Shown: piece after piece, positions 16,902 to 25,974 of the stretch
Layout: the number at the start of each line of letters is the position of its first letter
How positions within the stretch are numbered: the first letter of the stretch is position 1
Source: Flavobacterium sp.
Lineage (GTDB): Bacteria > Bacteroidota > Bacteroidia > Flavobacteriales > Flavobacteriaceae
Direction of reading: 5' to 3'
NCBI GenBank assembly: GCA_029946065.1
Contig: JAQSDU010000014.1
Location: forward strand, 243,260 to 307,259
DNA: 64,000 bases
The notes under the pieces: generated by a model
The model's input: the letters and a program-made list of their open reading frames with translations, nothing else
Database searches by the model: none
Told to the model about the DNA's origin: nothing
Made by a program: the position numbers and the translations under genes

Positions 16902-17126
16902 ATGAATACAGAAACCGATTTGAAGTGGATTCATGCAGAGATTGATAAAGTCAACGACGCTGCATTTATTGACAAACTCAGACGATTGCTTGAATCATTT
17001 CATAAAACTGAAAATCAGACAGACTATGATGCCGACATTGAACGCGCCCTTGGAAATATGGCAGAAAGAAATTATTTTACGGAGGAACAAGCAAAGAACA
17101 GCGCAAAAAAATGGGGAAGAAAATAA
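16902..17126 (+). CDS. Type II antitoxin (RelB/ParD-like, Bacteroidota type)
   Basis: A 74-residue, helix-rich, acidic protein (MNTETDLKWIHAEIDKVNDA) ending with the phrase YFTEEQAKNSAKKWGRK, which resembles the flexible toxin-binding tail of short Bacteroidota antitoxins paired with RelE/ParE toxins. No clear DNA-binding motif is visible, although ribbon-helix-helix N-termini are hard to recognise by eye. The gene overlaps the toxin by 16 bases, the typical order antitoxin then toxin. Confidence 0.7.
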   Translation: MNTETDLKWIHAEIDKVNDAAFIDKLRRLLESFHKTENQTDYDADIERALGNMAERNYFTEEQAKNSAKKWGRK

Positions 17127-17413
17127 TTTGGACAGCTTCCGCCTTATTACAATTAGAAGATATTCATTTTTATTTGCTATTTGAAAGCAAATCAATTAGT
17201 GTTGCGGATAAAGTTATAGATACAATTTTTAAAAGCACCGAAATCTTAAAATTAACACCCGAAATCTACGAATATGATAGCCAAATGATTAATAACGATG
17301 GTAGTTTTAGAGCCTATTTCATTTATGACTACAAAATTTCCTATCGTATTACTAATGAATTTATCCAGATCCTTCGTGTAAGACCTACTTCCAGAAAACC
17401 ACAAATCTTATAA
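17111..17413 (+). CDS. RelE/ParE superfamily toxin
   Basis: The 100-residue protein MGKKIIWTASALLQLEDIHFY has the RelE/ParE layout: an N-terminal strand, two helices with an S-x-A-x-x-Q/D-x-E-x-I pattern, and C-terminal strands FRAYFIYDYKISYRIT and FIQILRVRPTSRKPQ. RelE members cut mRNA in the ribosome and ParE members poison DNA gyrase; sequence by eye does not separate the two, and the C-terminal catalytic residues of RelE are not evident. Its stop codon overlaps the ATG of the pentapeptide-repeat gene (TAATG). Confidence 0.75.
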   Translation: MGKKIIWTASALLQLEDIHFYLLFESKSISVADKVIDTIFKSTEILKLTPEIYEYDSQMINNDGSFRAYFIYDYKISYRITNEFIQILRVRPTSRKPQIL

Positions 17414-17985
17414 TGGAACAATTTATCCACGTACACAAAACTTTCGAGAAAGTCCTTTATGCTGATCAAAAAGTGAATAACCGGGAGTTCGACGGCTGTA
17501 TTTTTAAGAACTGTGATTTTTCCAACAGCAATTTCTCGTACAATACTTTTATCGACTGCGAGTTCATCGATTGCAATATGGGCATGACTAAATTAGCAGG
17601 TTCGAGCCTGAAAAGCGTACATTTTAAAACCTGTAAAATGCTTGGCATCGAATTTAATTTGTGTGAAGATTTCCTATTTAGCGTAGCTTTTCAGGATTGT
17701 ATGATCGATTATTCATCGTTTGCCAATAAAAAAATGCCAAAGACAAAATTCACCAATTCGTCGATGAAGGAAGTGAGTTTTGCAGGTGCCGATTTAACCA
17801 AATCTGTTTTTGACAATGTGAATCTTGACAATGCGATTTTCAACGATACGCAGTTAAAGGAAGCCGATTTTACCACGGCTTATAACTACAAAATAGATCC
17901 CGAATTCAATCCGATGAAGAAGGCAAAATTCGCCATGAAAGGCATTCCGGGACTTTTAGAAAAATATGATATCAAAATTGAATAA
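17413..17985 (+). CDS. Pentapeptide-repeat protein
   Basis: A 190-residue right-handed quadrilateral beta-helix. The five-residue periodicity A/C/S-D/N-L/F-x-x is continuous from about residue 25 to 155, e.g. CIFKNCDFSNSNFSYNTF, CEFIDCNMG, FAGADLTKSVFDNVNLDNA and EADFTTA. Proteins of this shape (Qnr, MfpA, McbG) mimic DNA and shield gyrase or topoisomerase IV. Here the gene begins inside the stop codon of a RelE/ParE-type toxin, so it is translated from the same message. Whether it acts on topoisomerase is inference; many pentapeptide proteins have other roles. Cytoplasmic, no signal peptide. Confidence 0.88.
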   Translation: MEQFIHVHKTFEKVLYADQKVNNREFDGCIFKNCDFSNSNFSYNTFIDCEFIDCNMGMTKLAGSSLKSVHFKTCKMLGIEFNLCEDFLFSVAFQDCMIDYSSFANKKMPKTKFTNSSMKEVSFAGADLTKSVFDNVNLDNAIFNDTQLKEADFTTAYNYKIDPEFNPMKKAKFAMKGIPGLLEKYDIKIE

Positions 17986-17998
17986 AAAACAGTTGAAG

Positions 17999-18027
17999 CT
18001 TTAAACTTTAGACTTTAATCCTTTAAA
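17999..18027 (+). repeat. Heptad array (CTTTAAA type) before the DinB-like gene
   Basis: Four consecutive 7-nt words, ctttaaa, ctttaga, ctttaat and (after one inserted base) ctttaaa. The array ends 11 bases before the ATG at 18039. Confidence 0.8.
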
Positions 18028-18038
18028 CTAAAAAACAA

Positions 18039-18614
18039 ATGGAAACCAACGCACAATACCTCGAAAGCGCTAAAAAGCAGTTTTTATATTACAAAATGCT
18101 AGCCGAAAAATCTTTTGCGCAACTGGAACCCGAACAACTTTTTGTTTCTTTAAATGAAAACACCAACAGCATCGCCGTAATCGTAAAGCACCTATCAGGC
18201 AACATGCTATCACGATGGACGGATTTTTTGACTACTGATGGTGAGAAAGAATGGCGGCATCGCGATACAGAATTTGAAGGTACTTATACTTCAAAAGAGG
18301 AACTCATAGCTGCTTGGGAACAAGGTTGGCAATGTTTTTTCGATGCGATTAACAGCCTGCAACCAGAACAGCTTTCAGACATTATTTATATTCGCAATGA
18401 AGGCCATACTGTTTTAGAAGCTATTAACCGGCAATTGGCGCATTATCCGTACCATGTTGGGCAAATTGTTTTTTATGCGAAATTGCTGAATACTGGCGAA
18501 TGGGATAGTTTGTCGATTCCGAAAAATAAATCGGGGAATTATAACGACGGAAAGTTCTCTCGTGAAAAATCGATTCGGAATTTTACGGATGATGAATTGG
18601 AAAAATTAAAGTAA
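18039..18614 (+). CDS. DUF1572 / DinB-like putative metal-dependent protein
   Basis: A 191-residue four-helix-bundle protein. The DinB-type metal-site histidines are seen as VIVKHLSGNMLSRW near residue 50 and AHYPYHVGQIVFYAK near residue 138. Members of the DinB/YfiT superfamily are often thiol-dependent transferases or hydrolases using bacillithiol or similar, but this subgroup has no assigned reaction. A CTTTAAA heptad array precedes the gene and a dispersed repeat follows it. Confidence 0.82.
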   Translation: METNAQYLESAKKQFLYYKMLAEKSFAQLEPEQLFVSLNENTNSIAVIVKHLSGNMLSRWTDFLTTDGEKEWRHRDTEFEGTYTSKEELIAAWEQGWQCFFDAINSLQPEQLSDIIYIRNEGHTVLEAINRQLAHYPYHVGQIVFYAKLLNTGEWDSLSIPKNKSGNYNDGKFSREKSIRNFTDDELEKLK

Positions 18615-18630
18615 ATTGAAAAACACTGCC

Positions 18631-18730
18631 TAGCCCGGATGGCAGCAAGTATCCTTTTTAGCTGACATAAAATTTCAGGTTACCGAGATGTTTCTGCTAA
18701 AAAGATACTGTGTACAGCCGGATCATGCTT
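18631..18730 (+). repeat. ATCCTTTTT-core interspersed repeat, copy B (plus)
   Basis: Begins TAGCCCGGATGGCAGCAAGT followed by ATCCTTTTTAG, then a mirror CTAAAAAGATAC, then CAGCCGGATCATGCTT. The first 30 bases match copy A almost exactly. It fills most of the gap between the DinB-like gene and the next small lipoprotein. Confidence 0.75.
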
Positions 18731-18781
18731 CAAACACAAAAAAAGAGGTTCTCTGAACAGATTGCTTCTTCACAATAACAT

Positions 18782-19150
18782 ATGAAAAAAATAATCCTAT
18801 TACTCGCATTCACCACAATCTCTTGTTTTCAGGCTGAACGCAATTGCAAAGATTTTAAAACCGGGAAATTTAGTTTTGAAACTACCGTAAAAGGTATCAA
18901 GAAAGTGACTATTTTTGAACGCAACGACAGTCTTGAAACGGCTACATATGATGGAAAAACCGAAATTTCATCGGTGCGTTGGGTGAACGATTGCGAATAT
19001 ATCGTGAAGAACCTACACCCGAAAAATATGGAAGAACATAAAGCGGTTGACATAAAAATCTTGACCACCTCGAAAAATTCCTATACCTTTGAGTACGGAA
19101 TTGTAGGCAGTTCAAAAACTGCTATCGGCACCGCAATCAAAATAGAATAG
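18782..19150 (+). CDS. Small putative lipoprotein, unknown
   Basis: The 122-residue protein begins MKKIILLLAFTTISCFQAER, a short lipoprotein signal with the likely lipidated cysteine at residue 15. The body is a beta-rich domain (FKTGKFSFETTVKGIKKVTI and DCEYIVKNLHPKNMEEHKAV). I recognise no domain. It lies upstream of terC, on the same strand, separated by 56 bases containing a heptad array. Confidence 0.65.
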   Translation: MKKIILLLAFTTISCFQAERNCKDFKTGKFSFETTVKGIKKVTIFERNDSLETATYDGKTEISSVRWVNDCEYIVKNLHPKNMEEHKAVDIKILTTSKNSYTFEYGIVGSSKTAIGTAIKIE

Positions 19151-19178
19151 TCTGCAGTTAAAAATCGGAAGATATTAA

Positions 19179-19199
19179 CTTTAAACCTTAAACTTTAAA
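19179..19199 (+). repeat. Heptad array (CTTTAAA type) before terC
   Basis: Three exact-register 7-nt words, ctttaaa, ccttaaa, ctttaaa. The array ends seven bases before the terC ATG at 19207. Confidence 0.85.
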
Positions 19200-19206
19200 C
19201 ACATAA

Positions 19207-19995
19207 ATGGAAGTTTTTTTAAATCCAAACGCATGGATAGCCTTATTAACACTGACTTTTCTTGAAATTGTTCTTGGTATTGACAATATTATTTTTATAT
19301 CTATTGCCACTGGAAAACTCCGTGCCGAAGAACGTAAAAAAGCCACCAAACTCGGAATGTTCCTTGCGATGTTCATGCGTATCGCTTTACTTTTTGGTAT
19401 CAGTTGGCTTATTGCCATGAAAGAACCTTGGATTACCATTGATCAAAGTTGGGTTTCGATGAAAATCAGCGGGCAGAGCATCATTTTATTATTGGGCGGT
19501 TTGTTTCTTTTGTACAAAAGCACCAATGAAATTCGCGAAAAAGTAGAAGAAAAAGGCGAAGAGGAAAAGGAACTCAAAACAAAAGCGGCGCAAACATTTG
19601 GAAGCGTTATTGTGCAAATTATCCTTATTGATATTGTGTTTTCTTTCGACAGTATTTTGACTGCAGTCGGAATGACTAATGGCGTTGAAGGTGCGCTTTA
19701 TATCATGATTACAGCGGTTGTGATCTCGGTTTTAATCATGATGCAATTCGCCGTTCCGGTTGGAACATTCGTTAATAAACATCCTTCAATACAAATTTTA
19801 GCACTTTCGTTTTTAGTTTTAATTGGCTTTATGCTGATTACAGAATCGGCTCATTTAGCGGGCGCTTCATTCTTTGGGAATCACGTAGAATCCGTGCCGA
19901 AAGGTTATTTGTATTTCGCTATAGCATTCTCGCTTTTAGTGGAAGTTTTGAACATGAAAGTGTCGAAAAAAAATAAGAAGAAAAACCACGGGTAG
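19207..19995 (+). CDS. terC: TerC-family integral membrane protein
   Basis: Seven to eight hydrophobic segments in 262 residues. Signature stretches LTFLEIVLGIDNIIFISI in helix 1-2 and IILIDIVFSFDSILTAVGM in the second half show the two internal repeats with conserved acidic residues inside the membrane. TerC proteins have been linked to metal (manganese) export and to tellurite resistance; the present protein stands alone, with no tellurite operon around it. A lysine-rich C-terminus (KKNKKKNHG) probably lies in the cytoplasm. Confidence 0.9.
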   Translation: MEVFLNPNAWIALLTLTFLEIVLGIDNIIFISIATGKLRAEERKKATKLGMFLAMFMRIALLFGISWLIAMKEPWITIDQSWVSMKISGQSIILLLGGLFLLYKSTNEIREKVEEKGEEEKELKTKAAQTFGSVIVQIILIDIVFSFDSILTAVGMTNGVEGALYIMITAVVISVLIMMQFAVPVGTFVNKHPSIQILALSFLVLIGFMLITESAHLAGASFFGNHVESVPKGYLYFAIAFSLLVEVLNMKVSKKNKKKNHG

Positions 19996-20011
19996 GGTAA
20001 ATTTAAAATTC

Positions 20012-20053
20012 AAATCCCAAATTCCAATTGCGTAAAACTGGAATTTGGGATTT
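20012..20053. terminator. Long perfect hairpin between convergent genes
   Basis: Fifteen-base perfect stem (AAATCCCAAATTCCA / TGGAATTTGGGATTT) around a 12-base loop, placed between the terC and parC stop codons. Likely to end transcription from both sides, although the T tract is short. Confidence 0.7.
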
Positions 20054-20073
20054 ATATTTTGGAATTTATAATT

Positions 20074-22734
20074 TTACTCTAATGTCAATGTTATCTGTCC
20101 ATCGTCATTTAAGCTAATATTGTCATCATCACCATCGGTTTCGCCGGAAACTTCCATTTCTTCCGGAATGATTTCTTCCGGAACTTCATAAGGCAACGGG
20201 TCTAACAAATTGACTTGTTTTAATTTATCGGCTGTCAGTTGATTGCCTATCGCCTTAAATCCTTTAACCGCAATAAACGCTTCTAAATCGACAACTTGAT
20301 TTTCTTTCTGCACGCCTTTTACTTTCGTGAAAATGAGTTCTGCTACCGGACGATAATCCGTTGATACAATTTCCAGTTGCGAATTTGGATGCTCGGTGAT
20401 GAATAAATCTTCTTTGTTTTCTGTTTCAACCAAAAAGCGCTTTACAAAATAGCGTTCTTTTTCGCCGTCATAATAGATGGCGGAGATCGGTTTCTTAGGA
20501 ATCCATTTTTCGAGAATAATCATGTCTTCGTCAAAATGGCTCGTTAATTCGGGTGTTACTGCTTTTATTTTCCCGGATTGCGAAATAACAAGAATCTTAT
20601 CGCTTGGGCGAAATTCTCCTAACAATTCACCACGTGCATCAACATTAAGCCTTTGTACGGTGTCGTCAAACCAGATTTTTCTTGGTAGTAAAGTCGAAAT
20701 GCCTTTTTCCTTCAATTCGATTTTTTTGATTGGATATTTGGTCACGAGATTGCCTTTGGAAGCCCGCCCTTTTATCGCCAATGATGCAAAATCGATGTCG
20801 AATTTGAGTTTTTTGATCGTACCAACCTGACGCAATAAAATCGTAATGACTTCGGCTTCTCCATTTGGATTGTGTGAAAAATATAAGACTTGAGAGCCAG
20901 CGCTTTCATTCGTCAAATCATACGGTTTGTCACGTGTAACACCGGAAACATTGAACCTTTTGATATAAGAAGGCCCTGATTTTCCATCGCGGTAAATCAT
21001 GTTATAAATCGTTCGTTTGTCGGTTCGGTCAAAAATGGCAACGTGGATAATGTCTTTGCCTACAAAAGTCTTGGCATCGACTTTAGTAATCATCATCTTG
21101 CCATCGCGAAGAAAAACAATCACATCGTCAATGTCCGAACAATCGGTCACATACTCGTCTTTTTTGAGGTTTGTACCAACGAAACCTTCCTCGCGATTCA
21201 CATATAATTTTGTGTTGCGCAAGACTACTTTTGTCGCTTCAATATCGTCAAAAATGCGCAGTTCCGTTTGGCGTTCGCGACCTTTTCCGTATTTCTCTTT
21301 TAATTTTGCAAAATAAGCAATAGCATAATCGGTGAGATGTTCTAAATCGTGTTTTACTTGTTCGATATCGCCTTCGAGTGCCTCAATTTTATCTTGTGCT
21401 TTGTTGCTATCGTACTTAGAAATACGCATGATCCGAATGTCGAGCAATCGCAAAATATCGTCAACGGTCACTTCGCGTTTCAAATGTTGAGTATGCGGTT
21501 TCAAACCTTCGGCAACGGAGTCGATTACACCTTCGCGTGTTGTTTCCTCTTCAATTAAGCGGTAAATTTTATTTTCGATGAAAATCCGCTCCAGCGAAAG
21601 AAAATGCCATTGTTCTTCCAATTCAGAAAGTTGGATTTCTAACTCGCTTTTCAACAAATGAACGGTCCTTTCCGTAGAAATACGAAGCATCGCAGAAACG
21701 CCAATAAACAAAGGCTTATTGTCTTCAATGACACATCCCAAAGGTGCGACAGAAGTTTCACAAGCCGTAAAAGCAAACAGCGCATCGATGGTTTTGTCTG
21801 GCGAAACACCTGGATAAAGATGGATTAAAATCTCGACTTCGGCAGCTGTGTTATCTTCAATCTTTTTGATTTTTATCTTGCCTTTTTCGTTGGCTTTCAG
21901 TATGCTGTCGATTAAAGTCGTAGTATTCGTAGAAAACGGAATCTGCGTAATGACAAGCGTCGATTTATCAAGTTGCGCAATTTTTGCTCGCACGCGTACA
22001 CGGCCACCACGAAGACCATCATTATAATTGGAAATATCGGCAATTCCGGCAGTTTGAAAATCCGGAAAAAGCGTGAATGGTTTTCCTTTTAATATTTTAA
22101 TCGACGCATCGATGAGTTCATTGAAGTTGTGTGGCAGCACTTTCGTAGAAAGACCAACTGCGATTCCTTCTGCACCTTGCGCTAATAATAATGGAAATTT
22201 TACCGGAAGATTATTCGGCTCTGCACGGCGTCCGTCATATGAAACACCCCAATCGGTAATTTTCGGGCTGTAGATCACTTCGAGGGCAAATTTCGACAGT
22301 CGTGCTTCGATATAACGTGAAGCTGCCGCACCGTCACCAGTGAGAATATTACCCCAGTTCCCTTGACAATCAATCAATAACTCCTTCTGCCCTATTTGCA
22401 CCATGGCATCTCCGATACTCGCATCTCCGTGTGGGTGGTATTGCATGGTGTGCCCGACCACATTGGCGACTTTGTTGTAACGGCCGTCGTCGAGTTCTTT
22501 GAGCGAGTGCATGATCCGACGCTGAACGGGTTTGAAGCCATCTTCAATTGCGGGAACGGCACGCTCTAAGATTACATACGAAGCGTAATCCAGGAACCAG
22601 TCTTTGTACATTCCGGTTACTTTGGTGATGGTATCGGAACTGTCCTCGTCATTTTCGTAAAAATGCGTTTTTCCCGGAGGCTTAATAGTGCCTTCGTTTT
22701 CGTTGATTGGATTTATGTTTTGTTCTTCGTCCAT
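20074..22734 (-). CDS. parC: DNA topoisomerase IV subunit A (ParC-type)
   Basis: A type IIA topoisomerase A subunit of 886 residues. The winged-helix/tower portion carries PVQRRIMHSLKEL, the helix QYHPHGDASIGDAMVQIGQ, and the active-site tyrosine Y141 in GAAASRYIEARLSK. At the quinolone-sensitive position equivalent to GyrA Ser83 the residue is Ala105 (PHGDAS). The C-terminal domain has a phrase IKGRASKGNLVTKYP where gyrases have the GyrA box QRRGGKG, so DNA wrapping is unlikely and ParC function is favoured. It is transcribed in the same direction as the B subunit, with a small unknown gene between them. Confidence 0.88.
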   Translation of the reverse strand: MDEEQNINPINENEGTIKPPGKTHFYENDEDSSDTITKVTGMYKDWFLDYASYVILERAVPAIEDGFKPVQRRIMHSLKELDDGRYNKVANVVGHTMQYHPHGDASIGDAMVQIGQKELLIDCQGNWGNILTGDGAAASRYIEARLSKFALEVIYSPKITDWGVSYDGRRAEPNNLPVKFPLLLAQGAEGIAVGLSTKVLPHNFNELIDASIKILKGKPFTLFPDFQTAGIADISNYNDGLRGGRVRVRAKIAQLDKSTLVITQIPFSTNTTTLIDSILKANEKGKIKIKKIEDNTAAEVEILIHLYPGVSPDKTIDALFAFTACETSVAPLGCVIEDNKPLFIGVSAMLRISTERTVHLLKSELEIQLSELEEQWHFLSLERIFIENKIYRLIEEETTREGVIDSVAEGLKPHTQHLKREVTVDDILRLLDIRIMRISKYDSNKAQDKIEALEGDIEQVKHDLEHLTDYAIAYFAKLKEKYGKGRERQTELRIFDDIEATKVVLRNTKLYVNREEGFVGTNLKKDEYVTDCSDIDDVIVFLRDGKMMITKVDAKTFVGKDIIHVAIFDRTDKRTIYNMIYRDGKSGPSYIKRFNVSGVTRDKPYDLTNESAGSQVLYFSHNPNGEAEVITILLRQVGTIKKLKFDIDFASLAIKGRASKGNLVTKYPIKKIELKEKGISTLLPRKIWFDDTVQRLNVDARGELLGEFRPSDKILVISQSGKIKAVTPELTSHFDEDMIILEKWIPKKPISAIYYDGEKERYFVKRFLVETENKEDLFITEHPNSQLEIVSTDYRPVAELIFTKVKGVQKENQVVDLEAFIAVKGFKAIGNQLTADKLKQVNLLDPLPYEVPEEIIPEEMEVSGETDGDDDNISLNDDGQITLTLE

Positions 22735-22741
22735 TTATTTG

Positions 22742-22769
22742 AGTCAAAAGTCAAAAGTCAAAAGTCGAA
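22742..22769 (-). repeat. Heptad array (AGTCAAA type) before parC
   Basis: Four tandem 7-nt words on the plus strand: agtcaaa, agtcaaa, agtcaaa, agtcgaa. Relative to parC it ends seven bases before the ATG at 22734. Confidence 0.9.
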
Positions 22770-22793
22770 AGACCTGATATTGACGAATCTATT

Positions 22794-22991
22794 TTAAATA
22801 TTGTATTTTTCTTTACAGATGTGCTTTACGGTGATGACCTGGTTTCCGGCTTTATCGGTCGCATATGACTTTTCAGTTCCGCACTCTTTGTGGTCGTTGG
22901 TTATCCGAACAAAATAAAAAATCGTAACAATCAGCAACAGCGAGGTTGCACTGTATATTTTAAATTTCTTGTTATTACCCTTCAACCGCAT
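22794..22991 (-). CDS. Small single-helix protein between parE and parC, unknown
   Basis: The ATG at 22991 gives a 65-residue protein beginning [20 protein letters not shown], with one membrane segment ([17 protein letters not shown]) and a polar tail holding two cysteines (KECGTE and HICKEK). A TTG one codon earlier is an alternative start. Its 5' end overlaps the end of parE by 17 bases, so it should be on the topoisomerase transcript. Topology suggests a periplasmic tail. No family recognised. Confidence 0.6.
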   Translation of the reverse strand: MRLKGNNKKFKIYSATSLLLIVTIFYFVRITNDHKECGTEKSYATDKAGNQVITVKHICKEKYNI

Positions 22992-24828
22992 CAATCTCCA
23001 CCTTCAAATTATTAATGATAAACTCCTGTCGGTCTGGTGTATTTTTACCCATATAAAACTCCAATAAAGTCTCTATAGAAGTTGCGCTATCCAACATAAT
23101 TGGATCCAACCTGATGTCTTGTCCAATAAAATGCACGAACTCATCAGGCGAAATTTCACCTAAACCTTTAAATCGTGTGATTTCAGGCTTTGGTTTTAAT
23201 TTTTCGATAGCGTTGCGACGTTCTTCTTCGGAATAACAGTAAATTGTTTCTTTTTTATTTCTGACACGAAATAAAGGTGTTTGCAAAATATAAAGGTGGT
23301 TTTCCTTAATTAGTTCTGGAAAAAATTGCAGGAAAAAAGTAATCAACAAAAGCCGAATGTGCATCCCATCGACATCGGCATCGGTAGCGATTACGATGTT
23401 GTTGTAACGCAGATTTTCCATGTCGTCTTCGATATCCAAAGCCGCTTGCAACAGGTTAAATTCTTCGTTTTCATAGACAATTTTCTTCGTCATGCCATAG
23501 GAATTCAAAGGCTTACCACGCAAACTAAAAACTGCTTGCGTGTTCACATCACGCGATTTGGTGATCGAACCTGAAGCCGAATCTCCCTCGGTAATAAAAA
23601 GCGTACTTTCTAAACTTTTCGGGTTTTTGATATCGGTCAAATGCACACGGCAATCACGCAATTTTTTATTGTGTAAACTTGCTTTTTTCGCCCGGTCTTT
23701 CGCTAGTTTTCTAATGCCTGATAATTCCTTGCGTTCTCTTTCTGCCTGTAATATTTTTCTCAAAAGCGCATCGGCAGTAGCAGGATTCTTATGCAGGTAA
23801 CTGTCTAATTTATTTTTAACGAAATCATTGATAAAGGTGCGCACCGACGGCAAATCAGGTCCCATATCCGTCGATCCAAGTTTGGTTTTAGTCTGCGATT
23901 CAAAAACCGGCTCCATGACTTTTACGCTCACCGCACTTACAACCGATTTCCGGATATCGGAACCTTCAAAAGGCTTGTTGTAGAATTCCCGAATAGTTTT
24001 CACAAGCGCTTCGCGATAGGCTGCGAGATGCGTTCCGCCTTGGGTAGTATTTTGTCCATTGACGAATGAGTGGTATTCTTCGCTGTACTGCGTTTTCGAG
24101 TGCGTCAAGGCGATTTCGATGTCTTCGCCCTTCAAATGGATGATTGGATATTCTTGGTCTTCAACGTGAATGGTTTCGTCGAGTAAATCTTTTAAACCAT
24201 TTTCAGAAAAATATTTCTCGCCGTTGTATATGATAGTCAGGCCATTATTGAGGTAACAATAATTTTTGAGCATCTTGATGATGTACTCATTCCTGTATTT
24301 ATAATTCTTAAAAATCGCTTCGTCGGGCGTGAAAATTACTTTCGTTCCTTTTCGTTTCGTCGTATCGATGATATCTTCTTCTAGGACTAAATTACCACCC
24401 GAAAACTCTGCTGCTTTCTGTTTGTCATCGCGAACAGATTCCACTCGGAAATAATTGGACAAAGCATTGACAGCTTTCGTTCCAACGCCATTCAGTCCGA
24501 CAGATTTCTTGAAGGCAAGCGAATCATACTTACCGCCTGTATTCATTTTAGAAACCACATCGATGACTTTCCCTAACGGAATCCCACGACCATAATCGCG
24601 CACGGAAACGGTTTTATCTTTAATCGTAACTTCGATGGTTTTCCCAGCACCCATTACGAATTCATCGATACAGTTGTCGATGACTTCTTTGAGTAAAATA
24701 TAAATGCCGTCATCTGGCGAAGAACCGTCGCCGAGCTTTCCGATATACATACCTGGACGCATCCTGATGTGCTCTTTCCAGTCGAGGGAACGGATATTGT
24801 CTTCGGTGTACTGATTTTGCTCTGACAT
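22975..24828 (-). CDS. parE: DNA topoisomerase IV subunit B (ParE-type)
   Basis: GHKL ATPase subunit, 617 residues when started at the ATG giving [20 protein letters not shown]; the in-frame extension upstream is unsupported. ATP-site features are [26 protein letters not shown] and [14 protein letters not shown]; the TOPRIM domain shows [24 protein letters not shown] and [14 protein letters not shown]. The C-terminal [18 protein letters not shown] phrase ([15 protein letters not shown]) completes the B subunit. Lack of a gyrase-specific insert and the adjacent ParC-like gene favour topoisomerase IV. With the A subunit it decatenates replicated chromosomes. Confidence 0.9.
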   Translation of the reverse strand: MSEQNQYTEDNIRSLDWKEHIRMRPGMYIGKLGDGSSPDDGIYILLKEVIDNCIDEFVMGAGKTIEVTIKDKTVSVRDYGRGIPLGKVIDVVSKMNTGGKYDSLAFKKSVGLNGVGTKAVNALSNYFRVESVRDDKQKAAEFSGGNLVLEEDIIDTTKRKGTKVIFTPDEAIFKNYKYRNEYIIKMLKNYCYLNNGLTIIYNGEKYFSENGLKDLLDETIHVEDQEYPIIHLKGEDIEIALTHSKTQYSEEYHSFVNGQNTTQGGTHLAAYREALVKTIREFYNKPFEGSDIRKSVVSAVSVKVMEPVFESQTKTKLGSTDMGPDLPSVRTFINDFVKNKLDSYLHKNPATADALLRKILQAERERKELSGIRKLAKDRAKKASLHNKKLRDCRVHLTDIKNPKSLESTLFITEGDSASGSITKSRDVNTQAVFSLRGKPLNSYGMTKKIVYENEEFNLLQAALDIEDDMENLRYNNIVIATDADVDGMHIRLLLITFFLQFFPELIKENHLYILQTPLFRVRNKKETIYCYSEEERRNAIEKLKPKPEITRFKGLGEISPDEFVHFIGQDIRLDPIMLDSATSIETLLEFYMGKNTPDRQEFIINNLKVEIDAVEG

Positions 24829-24981
24829 TAAAATTATGGATTTTATGCTAATATAGTGCTTCAATCGAACAAATGAAAGTACGAAAAAATAAAGTTATCA
24901 ATAAGGATATTGACAAAGGAAATTCCAAAAGACAAACTATAAATTCCAAATGTTGTCGATTTTAAATTTTGAATTTAAAAA

Positions 24982-25962
24982 CTACTTCCCTAATTTATAA
25001 GTTGCAATAGAGCGATTATTTACATAAATCGTCAAAAATCCACGGCTTCTTTTGCCCAGTAAAACGTTAAAAGTTGTTGCGTTGCCATTTCTAGTCAAAT
25101 TTGCGCTTGTAAGTTTGCCTTCGCTACTGAAAAGATAACCGACTTTAGTCGCTATAGGTAAATCGAGAATTTCAAATGGAATTAAATTGTCTTTTATTGC
25201 AGTGATAATTCCCATTTCAGGTGCGACAATAGTATAAGGTGCAGTGGAATAACCGCGGGAATACAAAGGCAAATCTGCAAAATCTTTTTCTGTCTTGTCA
25301 ATCAACAGCCATTTTTTATCGTCTGGAAAATGATTCAGGAAGAAAACTTCCGGGTCAGTAAAGAAATAACCACCACTAAAATCGAAGCTAAATTCTCTGG
25401 TATTTTCATCTACATAACCTGCCGCCCAAGTAACATCAATGAGTTGCCATTTGCCGTCGATGCGCACAGCATTCCATGCGTGATCACTTGCAATGGGCAT
25501 TTTTCCGATATTCGTTTGTTTTGTTTTTGAAGTTCCCGAAACCAGTTCACACGAAATGCCAAGTCGCAAACAAACGTCTTTAAAAAGCATCGCATAACCT
25601 TGACAAACCGCCAATTTTGACCGTAAAGTTTTTCTAGCAAATTCATATTCGAATGCTCTTTCTTTCTGTTCTTTTTCTGACTGCGTCCGATAGGAAAAAC
25701 CGGTTCTTTGGGTATTGCCAGCTGGTGCAAAATAAGTTTTCACATCATAGGCTACATTAAAGGCGATCCAAGTATAAATAGCACGTGCTTTTTCATCGTC
25801 TCGGGTGAAATCATCGTTAATTTTTATCGCCAGATCATCTGGACTGGAAAATGATTTCGGATAATTTTTTACAAGTACATCCACCTTTTTAAAATCCTGC
25901 GCGTTGGCTAAAATTCTGATAAACAAGAACAATAATAGCGCTATATTGGGTATTTTTTTCAT
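24982..25962 (-). CDS. Secreted transglutaminase-like protein
   Basis: A 326-residue protein with a signal peptide (MKKIPNIALLLFLFIRILANAQ) and a transglutaminase-like fold in the middle. The catalytic triad is visible as C120 in KLAVCQGYAMLF, H161 in SDHAWNAVRI and D176 in LIDVTWAAGY. The remaining C-terminal region (about 230-326) is beta-rich. Bacterial members are usually proteases or peptidases of periplasmic substrates. A heptad array precedes the start. It follows the topoisomerase block on the same strand but is separated by 150 bases. Confidence 0.83.
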   Translation of the reverse strand: MKKIPNIALLLFLFIRILANAQDFKKVDVLVKNYPKSFSSPDDLAIKINDDFTRDDEKARAIYTWIAFNVAYDVKTYFAPAGNTQRTGFSYRTQSEKEQKERAFEYEFARKTLRSKLAVCQGYAMLFKDVCLRLGISCELVSGTSKTKQTNIGKMPIASDHAWNAVRIDGKWQLIDVTWAAGYVDENTREFSFDFSGGYFFTDPEVFFLNHFPDDKKWLLIDKTEKDFADLPLYSRGYSTAPYTIVAPEMGIITAIKDNLIPFEILDLPIATKVGYLFSSEGKLTSANLTRNGNATTFNVLLGKRSRGFLTIYVNNRSIATYKLGK

Positions 25963-25974
25963 GGATTTGGGTCG

